From positions 28,335,162 through 28,399,161 of the forward strand of contig NW_024037072.1 in assembly GCF_015706575.1 (NCBI RefSeq): a stretch of 64,000 nt of DNA, given 5' to 3'. Below are positions 1 to 11,321 of this stretch, one piece after another. The stretch is from Patiria miniata (taxonomy: Eukaryota; Echinodermata; Asteroidea; Valvatida; Asterinidae). The translations under genes were made by a program, and so were the position numbers. The notes beneath the pieces were generated by a model, which did no database searches, was not told the origin of the DNA, and saw only the letters and a program-made list of their open reading frames with translations. The first letter of the stretch is position 1. Each line of letters starts with the position of its first letter.

Positions 1-1140
1 CAACCAGAGCCTCAATCAGGCAATTTCGCACAATAAATACAGCATGTTCAGTGATGCACGACAAATTACCGGCTATTATTATCGTGTACAGTTTCCCAAT
101 CGAGGCTCTGCATGCTTATGGTGGAGCCTGCATAGAGCAAATATACAACCTTAGCTGTTGCTGCCATTTCACAAATGTGTGGAGTTTGCGGATTGTTAAT
201 TTATAGCCAATATTTGTGAAATGATTTCTTTGGGAGTGTTGTGCTTGGAAAATAAAGAAAAACATTGTGTTTCTGCTTTTAGTTCAGTTTTTGGAACCCA
301 CTTCAATGGAAATGCAGCCAATTACAAATGTAAGTAATGTGCAAGTTCAGGGAACCATTCCACGGGGCTTGCACCTGTTATTGGATATGTCATTCATTAC
401 AAAGAAAGAAATAGTTTCATACAAACTAACAACATCGGGTAACATGCGGCCTGCATTTAAAAGGAACCCATTTGTTTTGGTCAGCCCTGGTCAACCGACA
501 AGCGTTGTACATGTGGTACAAGAAATCATTTCCTTGCATAACATTTAAACAACAGGCTCCAGGATCTGTGGACAGATGACAAGTCCAAAATGCGTCTGCA
601 CACACCGGTTTGAATATAGCCTCCTATATTGTGTTCTTGAAAATGACAGCATGCTAAATGGAATACATGTAGCATGTGTAGTGTCAGGAAAAGTTTATGC
701 CATTACTATATTTTAACCAAGTGCACTTGTCAGCTATAACTGTTTTAGTTATTATTTGTGGATAGCTGCAAATGATATATTCCATTGGAAAGTTCACTAC
801 GAACACTTTGCAAGTATCCTACAAGTACATGTAGCCTAGGTGAATAATGTAATAGAAAGCACATACATGTATGTAATGAGTAACATGTGAGCCTCATGAA
901 ATAAAAAAAAACATGTTGCAGAAGGGGGGGGGGCCGACAAGCAATGTTAAGAGGTTTTTTTTTAGAAATCATGTGACATAAATACATTGTTGTATGTTGA
1001 CAGTTACAAATAAAGAAAGGGTATCTGGCTGTCCAATTGCACCGGTGGTGTATCCCTTGCCCTGGAATGAGTACTCAATCAGTCTGTTTCTGATGCAGTA
1101 CTTTCCCCAAGAACGTCACACTCACACACTATTATTGTAC
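1..1140. other. Left-edge non-coding stretch, no gene recognised
   Basis: I see no supportable gene here. A 93-codon plus-strand reading frame (267-548) matches nothing I know and is not flanked by clear splice signals. There is a short G tract near 926-935. A motif GGATAGCTGCAAATG at about 762 recurs near 43559 and, inverted, near 47240, so a fragment of a dispersed repeat probably lies around 740-790. Confidence 0.4.
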
Positions 1141-2985
1141 TCAGGACTGCTGAAATCCCCTCCACAAGTCCATACATTCATTGAAGTGCAGGAGCTTTGC
1201 CCTCAATTTCTCCGGAGATTTCAACTTCAGACAATGGGTGAAATTTGGGAATGACTTATGATGTCTGCCTGGACAAAATTCAAATAGGCCGTCATCCTTG
1301 TAGGCAGCTGCAAAATCTTGAACATCATTATCCAATTTAGGTCGTTGCTGCCGAGATGGTTCTGTCTGGACTTCTGTCAAGGACTTCATGAAAATGTTAT
1401 CTAGGTCACGCCCGAAGGCTCCACTGAGTTGGCTGCATCGCTGAACCTGCTTATTAGTATAAACACCTTGTGATCTAGACAACATTTCCTTGTAGTCTCT
1501 GTTTAAGAATTCATTAACAAGGTCCAAGCCAATATTGCCATTTGGCCGACCTGTCAAATTTGCCACTCGATTCCAAGTGATGTCATGTGCAACTCGGGCC
1601 GGATAAAACCCATTTACTCCTGCTAGCATGTGATGTGCCAAGATCAGATACTAATTCACATGATTCTTATTCCAAAACTGTAGGGTGTTGATCCTTCAGT
1701 GGCTCAGGATGGCTGGACCATTGCCTTCACGTATGGCATCACGGAAAGCCATATGACAAAGACCCTCATACAATAAGGCTCTTGAATATTCCCTGACCCC
1801 GTCACTTTGCCCGGCGTCACACGCACGTCGTTCACATTCAGGGGAGCAGAACCACTTGTCAGGTAAATCTTCAGCCTGGGATCCTATGCAGTCTGGATGA
1901 TACCATTCATACATGGAACATTGCCCTTGCAATTCACATTGGATCATATCCTCCTCCTTTCCAGTTTTTGTATGGCATATACAATAAATGTAGGACTTGG
2001 CAGCCTGACAGTCTGCTGAACACCACCAATCACCTTCCGGGGGTATCTGGACATTAGCACAAAAGTAGTGGAACCACCTACATTCATTGTTCGCGCAGCG
2101 GATCATTACTTCTCCAGTGTTTTCCTCACACTTGCAGCCATCAGGAGGGGAATTCACTTCTTCTATACCCCGTTGTCATCATCACCAAAGTTGTCAGTGT
2201 CGCGATCCTGCTGACACACTGTCTGTACATCTTCATAAGGAATTTCTGGCCAAATGAAATTCACCATTTCACTCGTGAGATTTTGTAGCCACTCCTTTTG
2301 TTTGGTATCATTTTCAGCGGAGGGATAATCTGCTGGACAATCTGTGGGAGCATCTATATGTGACAACTTCAGTGCTAGCATCATTGCTCAAAGCATGGGT
2401 ACTGAAGTCTATAAGGTGTCGCACATGATTGAAGTTGTCCATGACTTTCTTTTTGACTGAGTTATGGCCATAATCTTGTTTCAACTGGTGAAGTGTACCA
2501 CGCTGTGTGTTGCTTTCCCCTTAAAGAATTCATTCATAGTGTCTTGAAGCAAAATCCCTCGGCGATGGAACTCTTACGGGCATTGCACTAAGCCCTCCAA
2601 CCTAGCTGCTGCAGTCGGCCCACCTAGTCTGGAACGTTTGGCATCTACCATTCTCTCCACAGAAAGACCATCTCCAAAGCAGACAATGGGGTACAAGTCA
2701 TCCTCACCATGTGATGGCACAAACTGATGCAAATACTCCAGTATACGGATGGTGCCTGGGGTGGTGGAGGGATTCTCATCAACAACGCCTAAATTTACTA
2801 TTTCACTTTTCTTATTCAAAGCATCACTGTACTGGTGTCTTTCTGGGACAGAACATTTGACTTTCTTGAGAAAAGGTAAATGTTCCCTCAAAATGTACCC
2901 CAATATACCACAGCATCGGTGCTTCAAAGCTGACCAATCATCATGCGATGGAAGGAAAGAGACCAACGGTATAGCTGGATTCTAT
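1141..2985 (-). pseudogene. Broken DUF6589 / PHD-finger gene
   Basis: I read this from 2985 down to 1141. The first block (2966-2574) has the core of the DUF6589 family as I know it: 'GTIRILEYLHQF', then 'CFGDGLSVERMVDAKRSR', 'RLEGLV' and 'EFHRRGILLQDTMNEFF'. The next 150 bases still read as 'KKKVMDNFNHV'. At 2157-1696 come two Cys/His-rich PHD-like fingers (CKCEENTGEVMIRCANNEC..WFHYFC and YCICHTKTGKE..WYHPDC), and at 1641-1141 the C-terminal part with 'DITWNRVANLTGRPNGNIGLDLVNEFLNR'. The order matches DUF6589 proteins with an inserted PHD finger. The reading frame changes near 2540 and 2163, and two in-frame stops lie between 1696 and 1641, so it is not intact as read. A possible splice acceptor precedes the first block near 2985. 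Function is unknown; PHD fingers usually bind histone tails. A real gene with short introns is possible but less likely. Confidence 0.65.
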
Positions 2986-3343
2986 CTAGTCAAAAGAACA
3001 ATTTTGGCAGCTTCTGGACATCGTTTTTTTTCGTGGCATGCATATGATACATACAAGGACTTGTAACTTGTCTAGCCTAAATAAAGCACTTCCCAGACAA
3101 GTTCCCAGTCCTCCGTTATTACAAAACTTCCCATAGTGGGCAGAAAAAAAGCAATAATAACAGGTTTAATTTGATTCAAATTATCGTAGTTATACAAGTA
3201 CAGAAGCATAGAACATTTTCTTTCCTCTTTATATAAATTGTTTCCCTTTTAACCGCTATACATTTCATTTAACATAATTATGTCGTGCAATGTTTGTTAA
3301 GATTGGGCAAAATTCATAAATTGTGCACGTGATATTCCCACCC
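2986..3343. other. AT-rich spacer, nothing recognised
   Basis: No gene, RNA or clear repeat is visible. It separates the DUF6589/PHD remnant from the palindromic tandem array. Confidence 0.4.
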
Positions 3344-3443
3344 AATCTTAAGAATGAGCGCTCATTCTTAAGAACGCGTGCTCGTTCTTAAGAATGGGCG
3401 CTCATTCTTAAGAATGCGCGCACATTCTTAAGATTGCGCGATT
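3344..3443. repeat. Five 20-bp tandem units built on TTCTTAAGAA
   Basis: Five consecutive units of exactly 20 bp start at 3344, 3364, 3384, 3404 and 3424. Each carries the palindrome TTCTTAAGAA or a one-base variant, followed by a GC-rich half (for example ATTCTTAAGAATGGGCGCTC). The GC-rich halves vary more than the palindrome. It could be a minisatellite or an array of protein-binding sites; the sequence alone does not decide. Confidence 0.8.
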
Positions 3444-3474
3444 TTCAAGAATGGGCACAACACATCCAGATTAC

Positions 3475-3519
3475 TAGACCCATGAACGTGGCTTATACAA
3501 CGCCACGTTCACGGGTCTA
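3475..3519. repeat. 18-bp inverted repeat (hairpin)
   Basis: The left arm TAGACCCATGAACGTGGC (3475-3492) is repeated in inverted form at 3502-3519 with one mismatch, around a 9-base loop. It follows directly after the 20-bp tandem array. No run of T follows and there is no gene to terminate, so I treat it as a repeat end or a small foldback. Confidence 0.7.
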
Positions 3520-3714
3520 CCAGATTACATGGTTTTCATTGAAGCATTGTGGCTTCAGTGTGTATAACAACAATTGGATGGACTGCTTGTGCTTATATTG
3601 CAAGTACATGTACCTCCAAGTCATAGCTAGTGTACAATTTTAACAACTATTTTCTTAAGTAAAAACCTCATATAGTAATTTCTATACCCTTCACTTCATC
3701 AAGCCACGCAGCGC

Positions 3715-5260
3715 TGAGCCGCGATGCAGCTGTCGAGCGCAATTTGAGTCCCCCACGCAAGTTTAAACTTGCGCGAGGGACTCCTGCAGCACGCAAATTA
3801 CACAGCGCCATTTTAATTTGCGTGCGCAAGTTTAAACTTGCGCAAAGGCGATCGCAACCTTCTTTTGCGGGCAGGATTTTCATTGATGAAGAATTTTTTT
3901 CAAAACACGAGTACATGGAAAAATAATGGAATAAATGAATGAATAAAGAAATAAATAAAAGGGGAATTCAATTAGCGTCAATGAAAAGAATCATAGCAGT
4001 GCTTATCAGAGAAAGTGTTTAAGGGTACGTGGGGGCGGGGCCAGGGAGGGGACCGGGCAAGCAATCAACTTAAGGCAAAATAAAAAAAAAACATGTTTAG
4101 CGTCCTGCCTCTTTGACAAAAAGGAAGGAGGAGGCCCTTTTTTTTTTTTTTTTTTTTCAAAATGGCCGCCCGACACATTTTTCAAGACAACGCGGCCGGG
4201 CTATTTTTCAAGATGGTTACCAGCTTTTTTTCAAAATGGCCGCCACTTGGACTCATTGACTATTTCCACAGCTTTATACACGGTATGAAAGTCTAAAAAT
4301 ATGATTTCTTTCGTCAGAGATCTTTAAAATTTATCAATTTTTGTCTTTAAAAAAAAAAAAAGGAGGCGGCCTCTAAAAAGGAAGCGGGCGGGGACGCTAA
4401 ACATGTTTTTTTTTTACTTCGCCTAAGCACATTAGCGGCGATTGCTTGGAAAGTGTACTGAAGTTGTCCAAAAATGGAGACCAGCTTCAAGTTTTTTGCT
4501 TTGTAAACCTAATTAGCATTTTATTTGTATTCTTGAATGTAAATAAATCATAATTTCCTAGGTGTAACCCGCTGTTAACGTAAAAAGAATGGTTATGATC
4601 CCTTCAATTGTTTAAGTTTTGACATTATACTAATCATTTACATTATTTTTAAAATGCTTATGTATTCCACAATTAAAAAAGTACTTACTCTTAAAAAAAT
4701 ACTAATTAATGTAACAATTAATAAATTGTACGGTACAATAATTCATATTGTTTTTAGAAATACTTGCATAACATTTCGAGCGCTGTGAACACTTCAACAA
4801 TGCATAATTTGAAAAAAAAAATAATGAATGCATTACTAATTTAATTAATTAATTAAATGTATTACTTTAATAAATATTTTTTATTGCAGGCTCAATGATT
4901 CATATTAAAAAATGTTTACAACTTAAAAACGCTATGCATATAAAATGGTAATTATTTTAAAAAGTAAATAAATTTGCAAATGATTTAATTAATGAATTTA
5001 GTCAAATGTTTAAAAAAAAAAGCATTAAGGCATTGTCTCCCGAAGCTCAGTGATGCTATTAAATCGGAGAAAAAATCTGCTTTAAAAATAATTTTACATA
5101 TCTGCATGAGCATACCCAGGGGCAAAATAGTTTAGCGGCTCTGTATGCGTGGCCGGGAAATTCTATGCAGTGCGCAAGTTTAAACTTGCGTGCGCAATTT
5201 GTTGCAAGGAAATGAATGCGCGCGCAAGTTTAAGGGGACTCACTTTGCGCTCGACACATG
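3715..5260. mobile_element. Candidate non-autonomous element bounded by inverted palindrome-bearing ends
   Basis: The left end reads TGTCGAGCGCAATTTGAGTC (3731-3750). The right end, read inverted, gives TGTCGAGCGCAAAGTGAGTC (from about 5257), so the two are inverted repeats. Both ends carry the perfect palindrome CGCAAGTTTAAACTTGCG, at 3756-3773, 3825-3842 and 5173-5190, and a half copy sits at 5224. The interior (4450-5060) is very AT-rich and non-coding and holds a Harbinger-like MITE. I could not identify a target-site duplication, so the exact ends and superfamily are open. A 138-codon frame at 5149-5565 overlaps the right end and is not recognisable. Confidence 0.45.
4074..4423. mobile_element. 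PIF/Harbinger-like MITE, copy 1 (TSD TAA)
   Basis: The element begins GGCAAAATAAAAAAAAAACA and ends in its inverted counterpart (...TTACTTCGCC), giving imperfect terminal inverted repeats of about 35 bp that share ACATGTTTAGCGTCC. It is flanked by the trinucleotide TAA at 4071-4073 and 4424-4426. A 3-bp TWA duplication with GGC-type ends is typical of PIF/Harbinger elements. The interior has no coding capacity. It is nearly identical to the copy at 23744-24105, in the same orientation. Confidence 0.75.
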
Positions 5261-5705
5261 CACCACAGAAGCTGAGTCCAAACATTGAACAACTCTTGAG
5301 GGCGCTTCATTTTCTCAATTCCGCGACTGACTGCAAGTGCAAGTGCAACTGCAAGACATGCAAGAGGCAGGAGGCAATTGCGAACGTGGGAAAATTGAAT
5401 CGGATACCGTTTTTGTACTGTATCTATGTATTGTCAGATTCTGTGTCCGTATCACACTCTCCGTACAAACACCTGGTGAACATGTTCAAGTTGACGTTGT
5501 ACGTTGGATCAGGTAAGGCATGTAAGGGGTCTAATGCCATGATGCAGCGACCTGCCTGTGCGTGATCATGGAGTCCGAAAATTTGGGACTCTCAATACTG
5601 TGTTTATAGCTCCATGGCATGAGGGTCCCAAAACTTAAGGTATCCATATCGTGCAAAAGTTTGTGCTGCATAATAAAACCAGTGTGAATCAAATTGGCAA
5701 GCTTC
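5261..5705. repeat. Dispersed repeat flanking the LTR element
   Basis: A block at 5570-5645 (AGTCCGAAAATTTGGGACTC ... CCCAAAACTTAAGGTA) is repeated at 11887-11946. Both copies carry internal inverted GGGACTCTC / GAGGGTCCC-type arms. Only the stretch to about 5705, ending AAGCTTC, belongs to the target of the LTR insertion. No gene is seen. Confidence 0.55.
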
Positions 5706-6170
5706 TGTAGCGTTCACTTTGAGTTACACTGCACTGCGCCTTTAACGCATCTTGTATATATGTTTAGTTCAGAGGTCAACCTTCGCGCATTCAGTTTCGT
5801 TTCGTTATCGTTCTGTCACACACGCAATATTTACAGTGCTTTTCCTATAATTTCGCTTGGAAGTTACAAGCTAGAATCAACGCTATTCTTTACATGATTT
5901 ATTAAACATCGGCAGAGCTATTCCAGTGAGCAATCCAAGTTTCTCTCGTGGATTTTTGTGAGTGTTTATTGACCGAACTTTGTGAGCGTTTTCACCACGT
6001 GAGTTGAAACCAACTCGCCCCGCATTCACGGCGCGGGCAGTCGCCCCGTTCGCGTTGCGTTGTGCATGGACTCGGCCCAGTTTTGGCTGTTTACATACTG
6101 CAACTTGGTGAGTCACTTAACTTGCAATAAACTCGGGAGTTAAAGTAGGACAGTACAATTAATTCCTACA
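5706..6170 (+). repeat. 5' LTR of the Gypsy element
   Basis: This 465-bp long terminal repeat starts TGTAGCGTTCAC and ends AATTCCTACA. It pairs with 10349-10813 at near identity. It should carry the element's promoter and polyadenylation signals; a TATATATG stretch lies near 5756-5763. Confidence 0.93.
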
Positions 6171-6198
6171 TTGGTGACCCTGACCTGAGCCGAACAAC

Positions 6199-7032
6199 AT
6201 GGAAACCAAATCTGACTCTGATCATGCTGATTCCAAACCGGGCACATCCAAAGGTGCTACTGCTAGTTCATCTCCATCTGCACCCACAACATCAGCTGCA
6301 GTGACTTTGAAGTTGCCTCCATTTTGGCCCAGTGACCCTGCCCTTTGGTTTGCGCAAGTTGAAGCGCAATTTCTAACCCGTAACATCACTCAGCAACACA
6401 CCAAGTTCGCATACGTGGTTGGTTCCTTGCAGCCAGAGTTTGCAACTGAAGTGAGGGACATCCTCATTTCACCCCCTGAGCATAATGCCTATGACAGCCT
6501 GAAGACCGCCCTCATCCGTCGAACCTCCGTATCAGAGCAGAAAAGACTGCACCAGTTGCTAATATCGGAGGAGCTGGGGGACCGCAAGCCTTCACAATTA
6601 CTACGTCGTATGCGGCAGTTGTTAGGAGACAACACGCTTGAAGAAAACATCCTGAAACAACTGTTTCTTCAGAGATTATCGACCAACGCCCAACTAATCC
6701 TGGCATCAACATCTCAAACGACACCCATTGAGCAACTCGCAGAACTTGCAGACAAGATTGTTGAAGTTTCTGTCTCGCCTACTGTACATGTCGGGGCAGT
6801 TTCATCCAGCCAGCCTGGCAGTTCGTCGCCTCCAACAACCATGCCAAGTTCAGATATGCTCACACTACAAGCCAAAGTTGACCAGCTAACCCAACAAGTC
6901 AGCGCTCTCACATGCCAACTCTCCGGTCAGCCCCGTGGGAGATCGAGGAGGCGTGACACAACCCCACCCAATCGACGCCCATCTCGCAGTCGCAGCCCAT
7001 CACACTCTGGCACTGACTGCTGGTATCTGTGA
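6199..7032 (+). CDS. gag: Gag-like protein of the Gypsy element
   Basis: This is a 277-residue frame starting 29 bases after the 5' LTR. The N-terminus is Ser/Thr/Pro-rich and is followed by a capsid-like region with the signature 'LKLPPFWPSDPALWFAQVEAQF' (about residues 38-59), typical of Ty3/Gypsy gag proteins. A Ser/Pro-rich linker, a Gln-rich helix and an Arg/Ser-rich basic tail follow, the last probably binding RNA. It precedes pol in the usual gag-pol order and lies in a different frame. The family commonly makes Gag-Pol by frameshift or read-through. Confidence 0.85.
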   Translation: METKSDSDHADSKPGTSKGATASSSPSAPTTSAAVTLKLPPFWPSDPALWFAQVEAQFLTRNITQQHTKFAYVVGSLQPEFATEVRDILISPPEHNAYDSLKTALIRRTSVSEQKRLHQLLISEELGDRKPSQLLRRMRQLLGDNTLEENILKQLFLQRLSTNAQLILASTSQTTPIEQLAELADKIVEVSVSPTVHVGAVSSSQPGSSSPPTTMPSSDMLTLQAKVDQLTQQVSALTCQLSGQPRGRSRRRDTTPPNRRPSRSRSPSHSGTDCWYL

Positions 7033-7058
7033 CTGCGATTCGGCGCTGATGCCAGAAG

Positions 7059-10000
7059 GTGTGTGTCCCCATGCAGCTTCAAACCCCGACAACAACAGGG
7101 AAACTCCGATGCCAGCGACTAAAGGCGACGAGTCTCCCTGGCACCGACACCAATAGTCGCCTATTCTTCATCACTGAACGCAAGACAGGGGCCCGGTTCC
7201 TGGTAGATACTGGAGCGGAAGTGAGCGTTTGGCCTCCATCGGCTGCAGATAAACGTCATGCCCAGTCTTCATCTATCAATCTACAGGCGGTGAACAAATC
7301 TCCCATCAACACATATGGTGAGAAGTCACTCACTTTGGATGTCGGGTTGCGTCGAGTCTTCCGTTGGGTGTTCATTATCGCGGACCTGCCGAACCCAATA
7401 ATTGGAGCAGATTTTCTCCAACACTTCGGACTGCTAGTCGACGTTCAGCGTCGCAAACTCATCGACTCCACTACAAGCCTCACCGTAGGTGGAATCGGTT
7501 CAGATGCCATTCCCATCAGTCCAACTGTTGCCAAGCTGAGTGAGTCACCCTATGAAGTGATCCTCGGACAATTTCCAGAACTGACACGTCCGACTTACAC
7601 TGCCAAGGACGTCAAGCACTCTATAACGCATCACATTGTGACTAAGGGTCCACCAGTGTCAGCACGCCCAAGACGCCTGGCTCCCGACAAGTTCATCACG
7701 GCGAAAGACGAGTTCAATCATATGCTTGATCTCGGCATCATCGAAGCTTCGGACGGTGCATGGTCGTCGCCTTTACATATGGTGGCCAAGAAGTCAGGTG
7801 ACTGGAGGCCGTGCGGAGACTACCGTGCCCTCAACCGTGTTACAGTACCCGACCGCTATCCGATTCCCCATCTGCATGACTTTACAGCCAATCTGGAGGG
7901 TAAACGCGTGTTCTCAAAGATCGACTTAGTACGCGCTTACCACCAAATTCCGGTCCATACTGACGACATCCACAAGACCGCCATCACAACACCTTTCGGT
8001 CTGTTCCACTTCCTTCGCATGCCTTTCGGCCTGCGGAACGCCGCTCAGACTTTCCAACGATTCATCGACATGGTTACGCGAGACTTACCTTTCGTGTACG
8101 CCTACATTGATGACATCCTGGTCGCGAGTGAAACAGAGGAGGACCATCTTGAGTACTTGCGTCTTCTCTTCAGCAGACTTTCCGAATATGGCATTATCAT
8201 CAACCCATCCAAATGCCAGTTCGGGGTTCCCACCCTCGATTTCCTGGGACACAGAATCGACGCTGATGGTATCCGTCCCATGAGAGACAGAGTCGACGCG
8301 ATTGCAGAGTTCCCTCAGCCTACCTCCACCCGTCAACTGCGCAGATTTTTGGGACTGGTAAACTTTTACCATCGTTTCGTGCCAAACTGCGCAAGCGTGA
8401 TCGCCCCGCTGACAGACCAGCTGCGAAAAAGACCCAACCAGTCACGCAAATCAACCAAACTGAATTGGACACCTGAATGCCAGACAGCGTTTCTGCAGAT
8501 CAAGCAATCACTCGCTGACACCACACTTCTCGCTCACCCTTCTTCGGTACTACCAACTGCCATGATGGTGGACGCCTCGGACACGGCAGTTGGCGGTGTG
8601 CTTCAGCAACTTTCCGAAGGAGTATGGCACCCCCTGGCCTTCTTCTCTCAGCGTCTTAAACCTGCAGAGAGTCGCTATAGCACCTTCGGGCGCGAACTAC
8701 TGGCCATGTACTTGTCAGTCAGACACTTTCGACACTTCATCGAAGGACGAGAATTCTGCATTTACACTGACCACAAACCGTTGGTGTATGCTCTCAACTC
8801 CAAACCTGACCGGCATTCACCTAGAGAAGTTCGTCACCTGGACTATGTATCTCAGTTTACATCCGACATTCGTCACATCAAGGGCACAGAGAACGTTGTA
8901 GCGGATGCGCTTTCCCGATCTCACATCAGTGCCTTGACAACATCAACCCAGATTGACTTCGAGCAGATGGCCATGGATCAGACACACGACCAGGAACTAC
9001 ACAGAATCCTGGAATCACCCACATCCCTGGACCTCAAGCAAGTTCCGATACCGAACTCAAATACATCCATCTGGTGCGACGTGTCGACAAGTCATGAACG
9101 CCCTTTCGTACCCCAAAACCACAGATGGAGTGTGTTCGATTCCTTGCACAATCTGTCTCACCCTGGCATTCGAGCAACACTGAAACTGGTTGGTTCACGC
9201 TACGTCTGGCCACGCATGAACTCAGACATCAGAGCATGGGCCAAGGCCTGCGTCAAGTGCCAGAAGTCCAAGGTCCACAGCCACACCAAGACTCCGTTTG
9301 GAACCTTCGCATCTCCAGATGCACGTTTCGATCATGTGCACATAGACATCGTGGGACCACTCCCCCCTTCCCAGGGATATTGCTATCTACTCACATGCGT
9401 TGACAGGTTTACACGCTGGCCAGAAGCAATACCTATACCCGACTGCACCGCTGAAACAGTCGCCAAGGCCTTTGTGAACAGATGGGTCTCCACCTTTGGT
9501 GCTCCGTCTACGATAACCACAGACCGCGGACGACAGTTTGAGTCGGCCCTGTTCCACGCTTTGATGGTTCTCCTAGGTACCAGACGCACGCGAACAACAT
9601 CGTACCACCCCATAGCAAACGGTATGGTCGAACGCCTGCATAGACAGCTCAAAGCCTCTCTCAAATCGAGTACTAACCCTCAACGTTGGACCGAAGCATT
9701 ACCACTCATCCTCCTCGGGATCCGCACGGTGGTAAAGCAGGATCTTGGTTGCTCCACCGCCGAATTGGTGTTTGGCACCACCCTGAGACTTCCAGGACAG
9801 TTTGTTGCACCCCCCAACGATACTGGTAATCTCGCCGACCCTGCAGACTATGTTCACAGACTGCGACACACGATGCAGCACATCAGACCCACACCGCCTC
9901 GGTCGCGAGACAGAACTGCACAAATTCACAAGGATTTGATGTTGTGCAAGCATGTATTTGTCCGTTGCGATCATGTGCAGAAACCCCTCCAAACACCCTA

Positions 10001-10289
10001 CAAAGGTCCATACCGAGTACTCAGCCGGACAGACAAGTACTTCACACTCGACCTGGATGGAAGGCAGGACACAGTCAGCTTAGATCGGTTGAAAGTTGCT
10101 TACCTCGATACAGATACCACCCCTTCCCAGCCATCTACCCTAGAGCTTAAGCGTGTACAGCCATCTCCTGCCATCCCTCCGCACACCGTTGATGACCAAC
10201 ACACAGCAACACCAGCAGCTCCACGGCACTCGCGTTCTGGCCGGCATGTTCATTGGCCATCCAAGTACACAGACTTTGACTGTGGTTGA
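7059..10289 (+). CDS. pol: Pol polyprotein of the Gypsy element (PR-RT-RH-IN)
   Basis: This is a 1,076-residue frame. It holds an aspartic protease with '[12 protein letters not shown]' near residue 50. The reverse transcriptase has '[20 protein letters not shown]' and the catalytic '[10 protein letters not shown]' near residue 349. The RNase H region starts with '[13 protein letters not shown]' near residue 502 and includes 'YTDHKPL'. The integrase has an HHCC zinc-binding region (H-x4-H...CVKCQKSK, about residues 697-738) and a DDE core ([10 protein letters not shown] near 763, [10 protein letters not shown] near 821, and the Glu of '[12 protein letters not shown]'). A chromodomain is not evident at the C-terminus. 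The domain order is that of Ty3/Gypsy. The exact start is uncertain because such proteins are normally made as a Gag-Pol fusion. Confidence 0.93.
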   Translation: MCVPMQLQTPTTTGKLRCQRLKATSLPGTDTNSRLFFITERKTGARFLVDTGAEVSVWPPSAADKRHAQSSSINLQAVNKSPINTYGEKSLTLDVGLRRVFRWVFIIADLPNPIIGADFLQHFGLLVDVQRRKLIDSTTSLTVGGIGSDAIPISPTVAKLSESPYEVILGQFPELTRPTYTAKDVKHSITHHIVTKGPPVSARPRRLAPDKFITAKDEFNHMLDLGIIEASDGAWSSPLHMVAKKSGDWRPCGDYRALNRVTVPDRYPIPHLHDFTANLEGKRVFSKIDLVRAYHQIPVHTDDIHKTAITTPFGLFHFLRMPFGLRNAAQTFQRFIDMVTRDLPFVYAYIDDILVASETEEDHLEYLRLLFSRLSEYGIIINPSKCQFGVPTLDFLGHRIDADGIRPMRDRVDAIAEFPQPTSTRQLRRFLGLVNFYHRFVPNCASVIAPLTDQLRKRPNQSRKSTKLNWTPECQTAFLQIKQSLADTTLLAHPSSVLPTAMMVDASDTAVGGVLQQLSEGVWHPLAFFSQRLKPAESRYSTFGRELLAMYLSVRHFRHFIEGREFCIYTDHKPLVYALNSKPDRHSPREVRHLDYVSQFTSDIRHIKGTENVVADALSRSHISALTTSTQIDFEQMAMDQTHDQELHRILESPTSLDLKQVPIPNSNTSIWCDVSTSHERPFVPQNHRWSVFDSLHNLSHPGIRATLKLVGSRYVWPRMNSDIRAWAKACVKCQKSKVHSHTKTPFGTFASPDARFDHVHIDIVGPLPPSQGYCYLLTCVDRFTRWPEAIPIPDCTAETVAKAFVNRWVSTFGAPSTITTDRGRQFESALFHALMVLLGTRRTRTTSYHPIANGMVERLHRQLKASLKSSTNPQRWTEALPLILLGIRTVVKQDLGCSTAELVFGTTLRLPGQFVAPPNDTGNLADPADYVHRLRHTMQHIRPTPPRSRDRTAQIHKDLMLCKHVFVRCDHVQKPLQTPYKGPYRVLSRTDKYFTLDLDGRQDTVSLDRLKVAYLDTDTTPSQPSTLELKRVQPSPAIPPHTVDDQHTATPAAPRHSRSGRHVHWPSKYTDFDCG

Positions 10290-10348
10290 TTTAACCTGAA
10301 CACTTATCGCTCGCTTCAATACCATTTTGCGATCTAGAGGGGGGCTAC

Positions 10349-10813
10349 TGTAGCGTTCACTTTGAGTTACACTGCACTGCGCCTTTAACGCATCTTGTAT
10401 ATATGTTTAGTTCAGAGGTCAACCTTCACGCATTCAGTTTCGTTTCGTTATCGTTCTGTCACACACGCAATATTTACAGTGCTTTTCCTATAATTTCGCT
10501 TGGAAGTTACAAGCTAGAATCAACGCTATTCTTTACATGATTTATTAAACATCGGCAGAGCTATTCCAGTGAGCAATCCAAGTTTCTCTCGTGGATTTTT
10601 GTGAGTGTTTATTGACCGAACTTTGTGAGCGTTTTCACCACGTGAGTTGAAACCAACTCGCCCCGCATTCACGGCGCGGGCAGTCGCCCCGTTCGCGTTG
10701 CGTTGTGCATGGACTCGGCCCAGTTTTGGCTGTTTACATACTGCAACTTGGTGAGTCACTTAACTTGCAATAAACTCGGGAGTTAAAGTAGGACAGTACA
10801 ATTAATTCCTACA
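10349..10813 (+). repeat. 3' LTR of the Gypsy element
   Basis: This is the 465-bp partner of the 5' LTR, directly preceded by the purine tract and followed by the target duplication CTTC and the host sequence TTACTCAC. Confidence 0.93.
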
Positions 10814-11321
10814 CTTCTTACTCACTACTAGTCTACAGTTTCTTCAATAATCCCCGAAACTTCTGTCTTCAGGTCTTGCATAGTTGCTGTTGTGAGCATT
10901 GTATCACCAAAAATTCAGCTTTTAATTCTAATTTTGCAGAGAGTCATCGAAATCCAAACGTGAGACATCACGTTGATATGTACCGCAATGCATTGTGCAA
11001 AAAAACTCCTCAGCTAGTATAACATTTTCATCGTGTAGATAAAACAGCGCCCTCTTGTTGATCTGAGTGAATGCAAAATGTTTCATTTTTTAACAGAGGG
11101 CGCTATGTTCATTTGGCCATTGATTAAAAAACAAGTAAGCTGCAAGGCTCTTTCTACACCTACCCAGAATACCTTGGGAATCACACATACATTTCTAGAG
11201 CATGGAGAATGACGTGGATGGTTTTTGAACTGCCAAAAACTTGCCTTAAAATTGGATTTAAGGTCTCAAATTTCGCAGGTGACATGCTTGCAACTATAGC
11301 ATTTTGATGTATGTGTTGTGT
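10814..11321. repeat. Host repeat copy A, left part (target of the nested insertions)
   Basis: This sequence is repeated in inverted, diverged form around 13655-13866. Matching blocks include AGTTGCTGTTGTGAGCATT, a TTTTGCAG-centred block and AGCATTTTGATGTA. Copy A carries extra sequence that copy B lacks, including a small inverted repeat CAGCGCCCTCTTGTT ... AACAGAGGGCGCT (about 11045-11105). It continues at 11788-11885 after the foldback insertion. Confidence 0.7.

Larger units (their letters stand above)
5706..10813 (+). mobile_element. Gypsy (Ty3-type) LTR retroelement, young, near whole
   Basis: Two 465-bp direct LTRs (5706-6170 and 10349-10813) start TGTAGC and end CCTACA. I count a single difference between them, so the insertion is recent. 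A 4-bp target duplication CTTC flanks the element (5702-5705 and 10814-10817). A putative primer-binding site begins right after the 5' LTR (6171, TTGGTGACCCTGACC). A purine tract AGAGGGGGG (10336-10344) precedes the 3' LTR. Inside are a gag frame and a pol frame with protease, reverse transcriptase, RNase H and integrase in Ty3/Gypsy order; no envelope frame is seen. It looks whole or nearly so, with at most one or two breaks. An inverted copy of the target repeat near 13856 keeps the uninterrupted site AAGCTTCTTACTCAC, which confirms the insertion. Confidence 0.93.

Noticed and set aside
267-548. 93-codon plus-strand frame near the left edge
   Set aside because: No recognisable domain, no compatible splice sites and AT-rich repeat-like surroundings.
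3344-3443. CRISPR-like array
   Set aside because: Repeats are contiguous with no unique spacers, and the sequence is clearly from an animal genome.
5149-5565. 138-codon frame spanning the palindrome-bearing end
   Set aside because: It runs through the CGCAAGTTTAAACTTGCG palindrome and Cys/Lys-rich low-complexity sequence; it looks like chance coding.
5883-6116. 77-codon minus-strand frame present twice (also 10526-10759)
   Set aside because: Both copies are inside the two LTRs, so the duplication is that of the LTR, not a gene.
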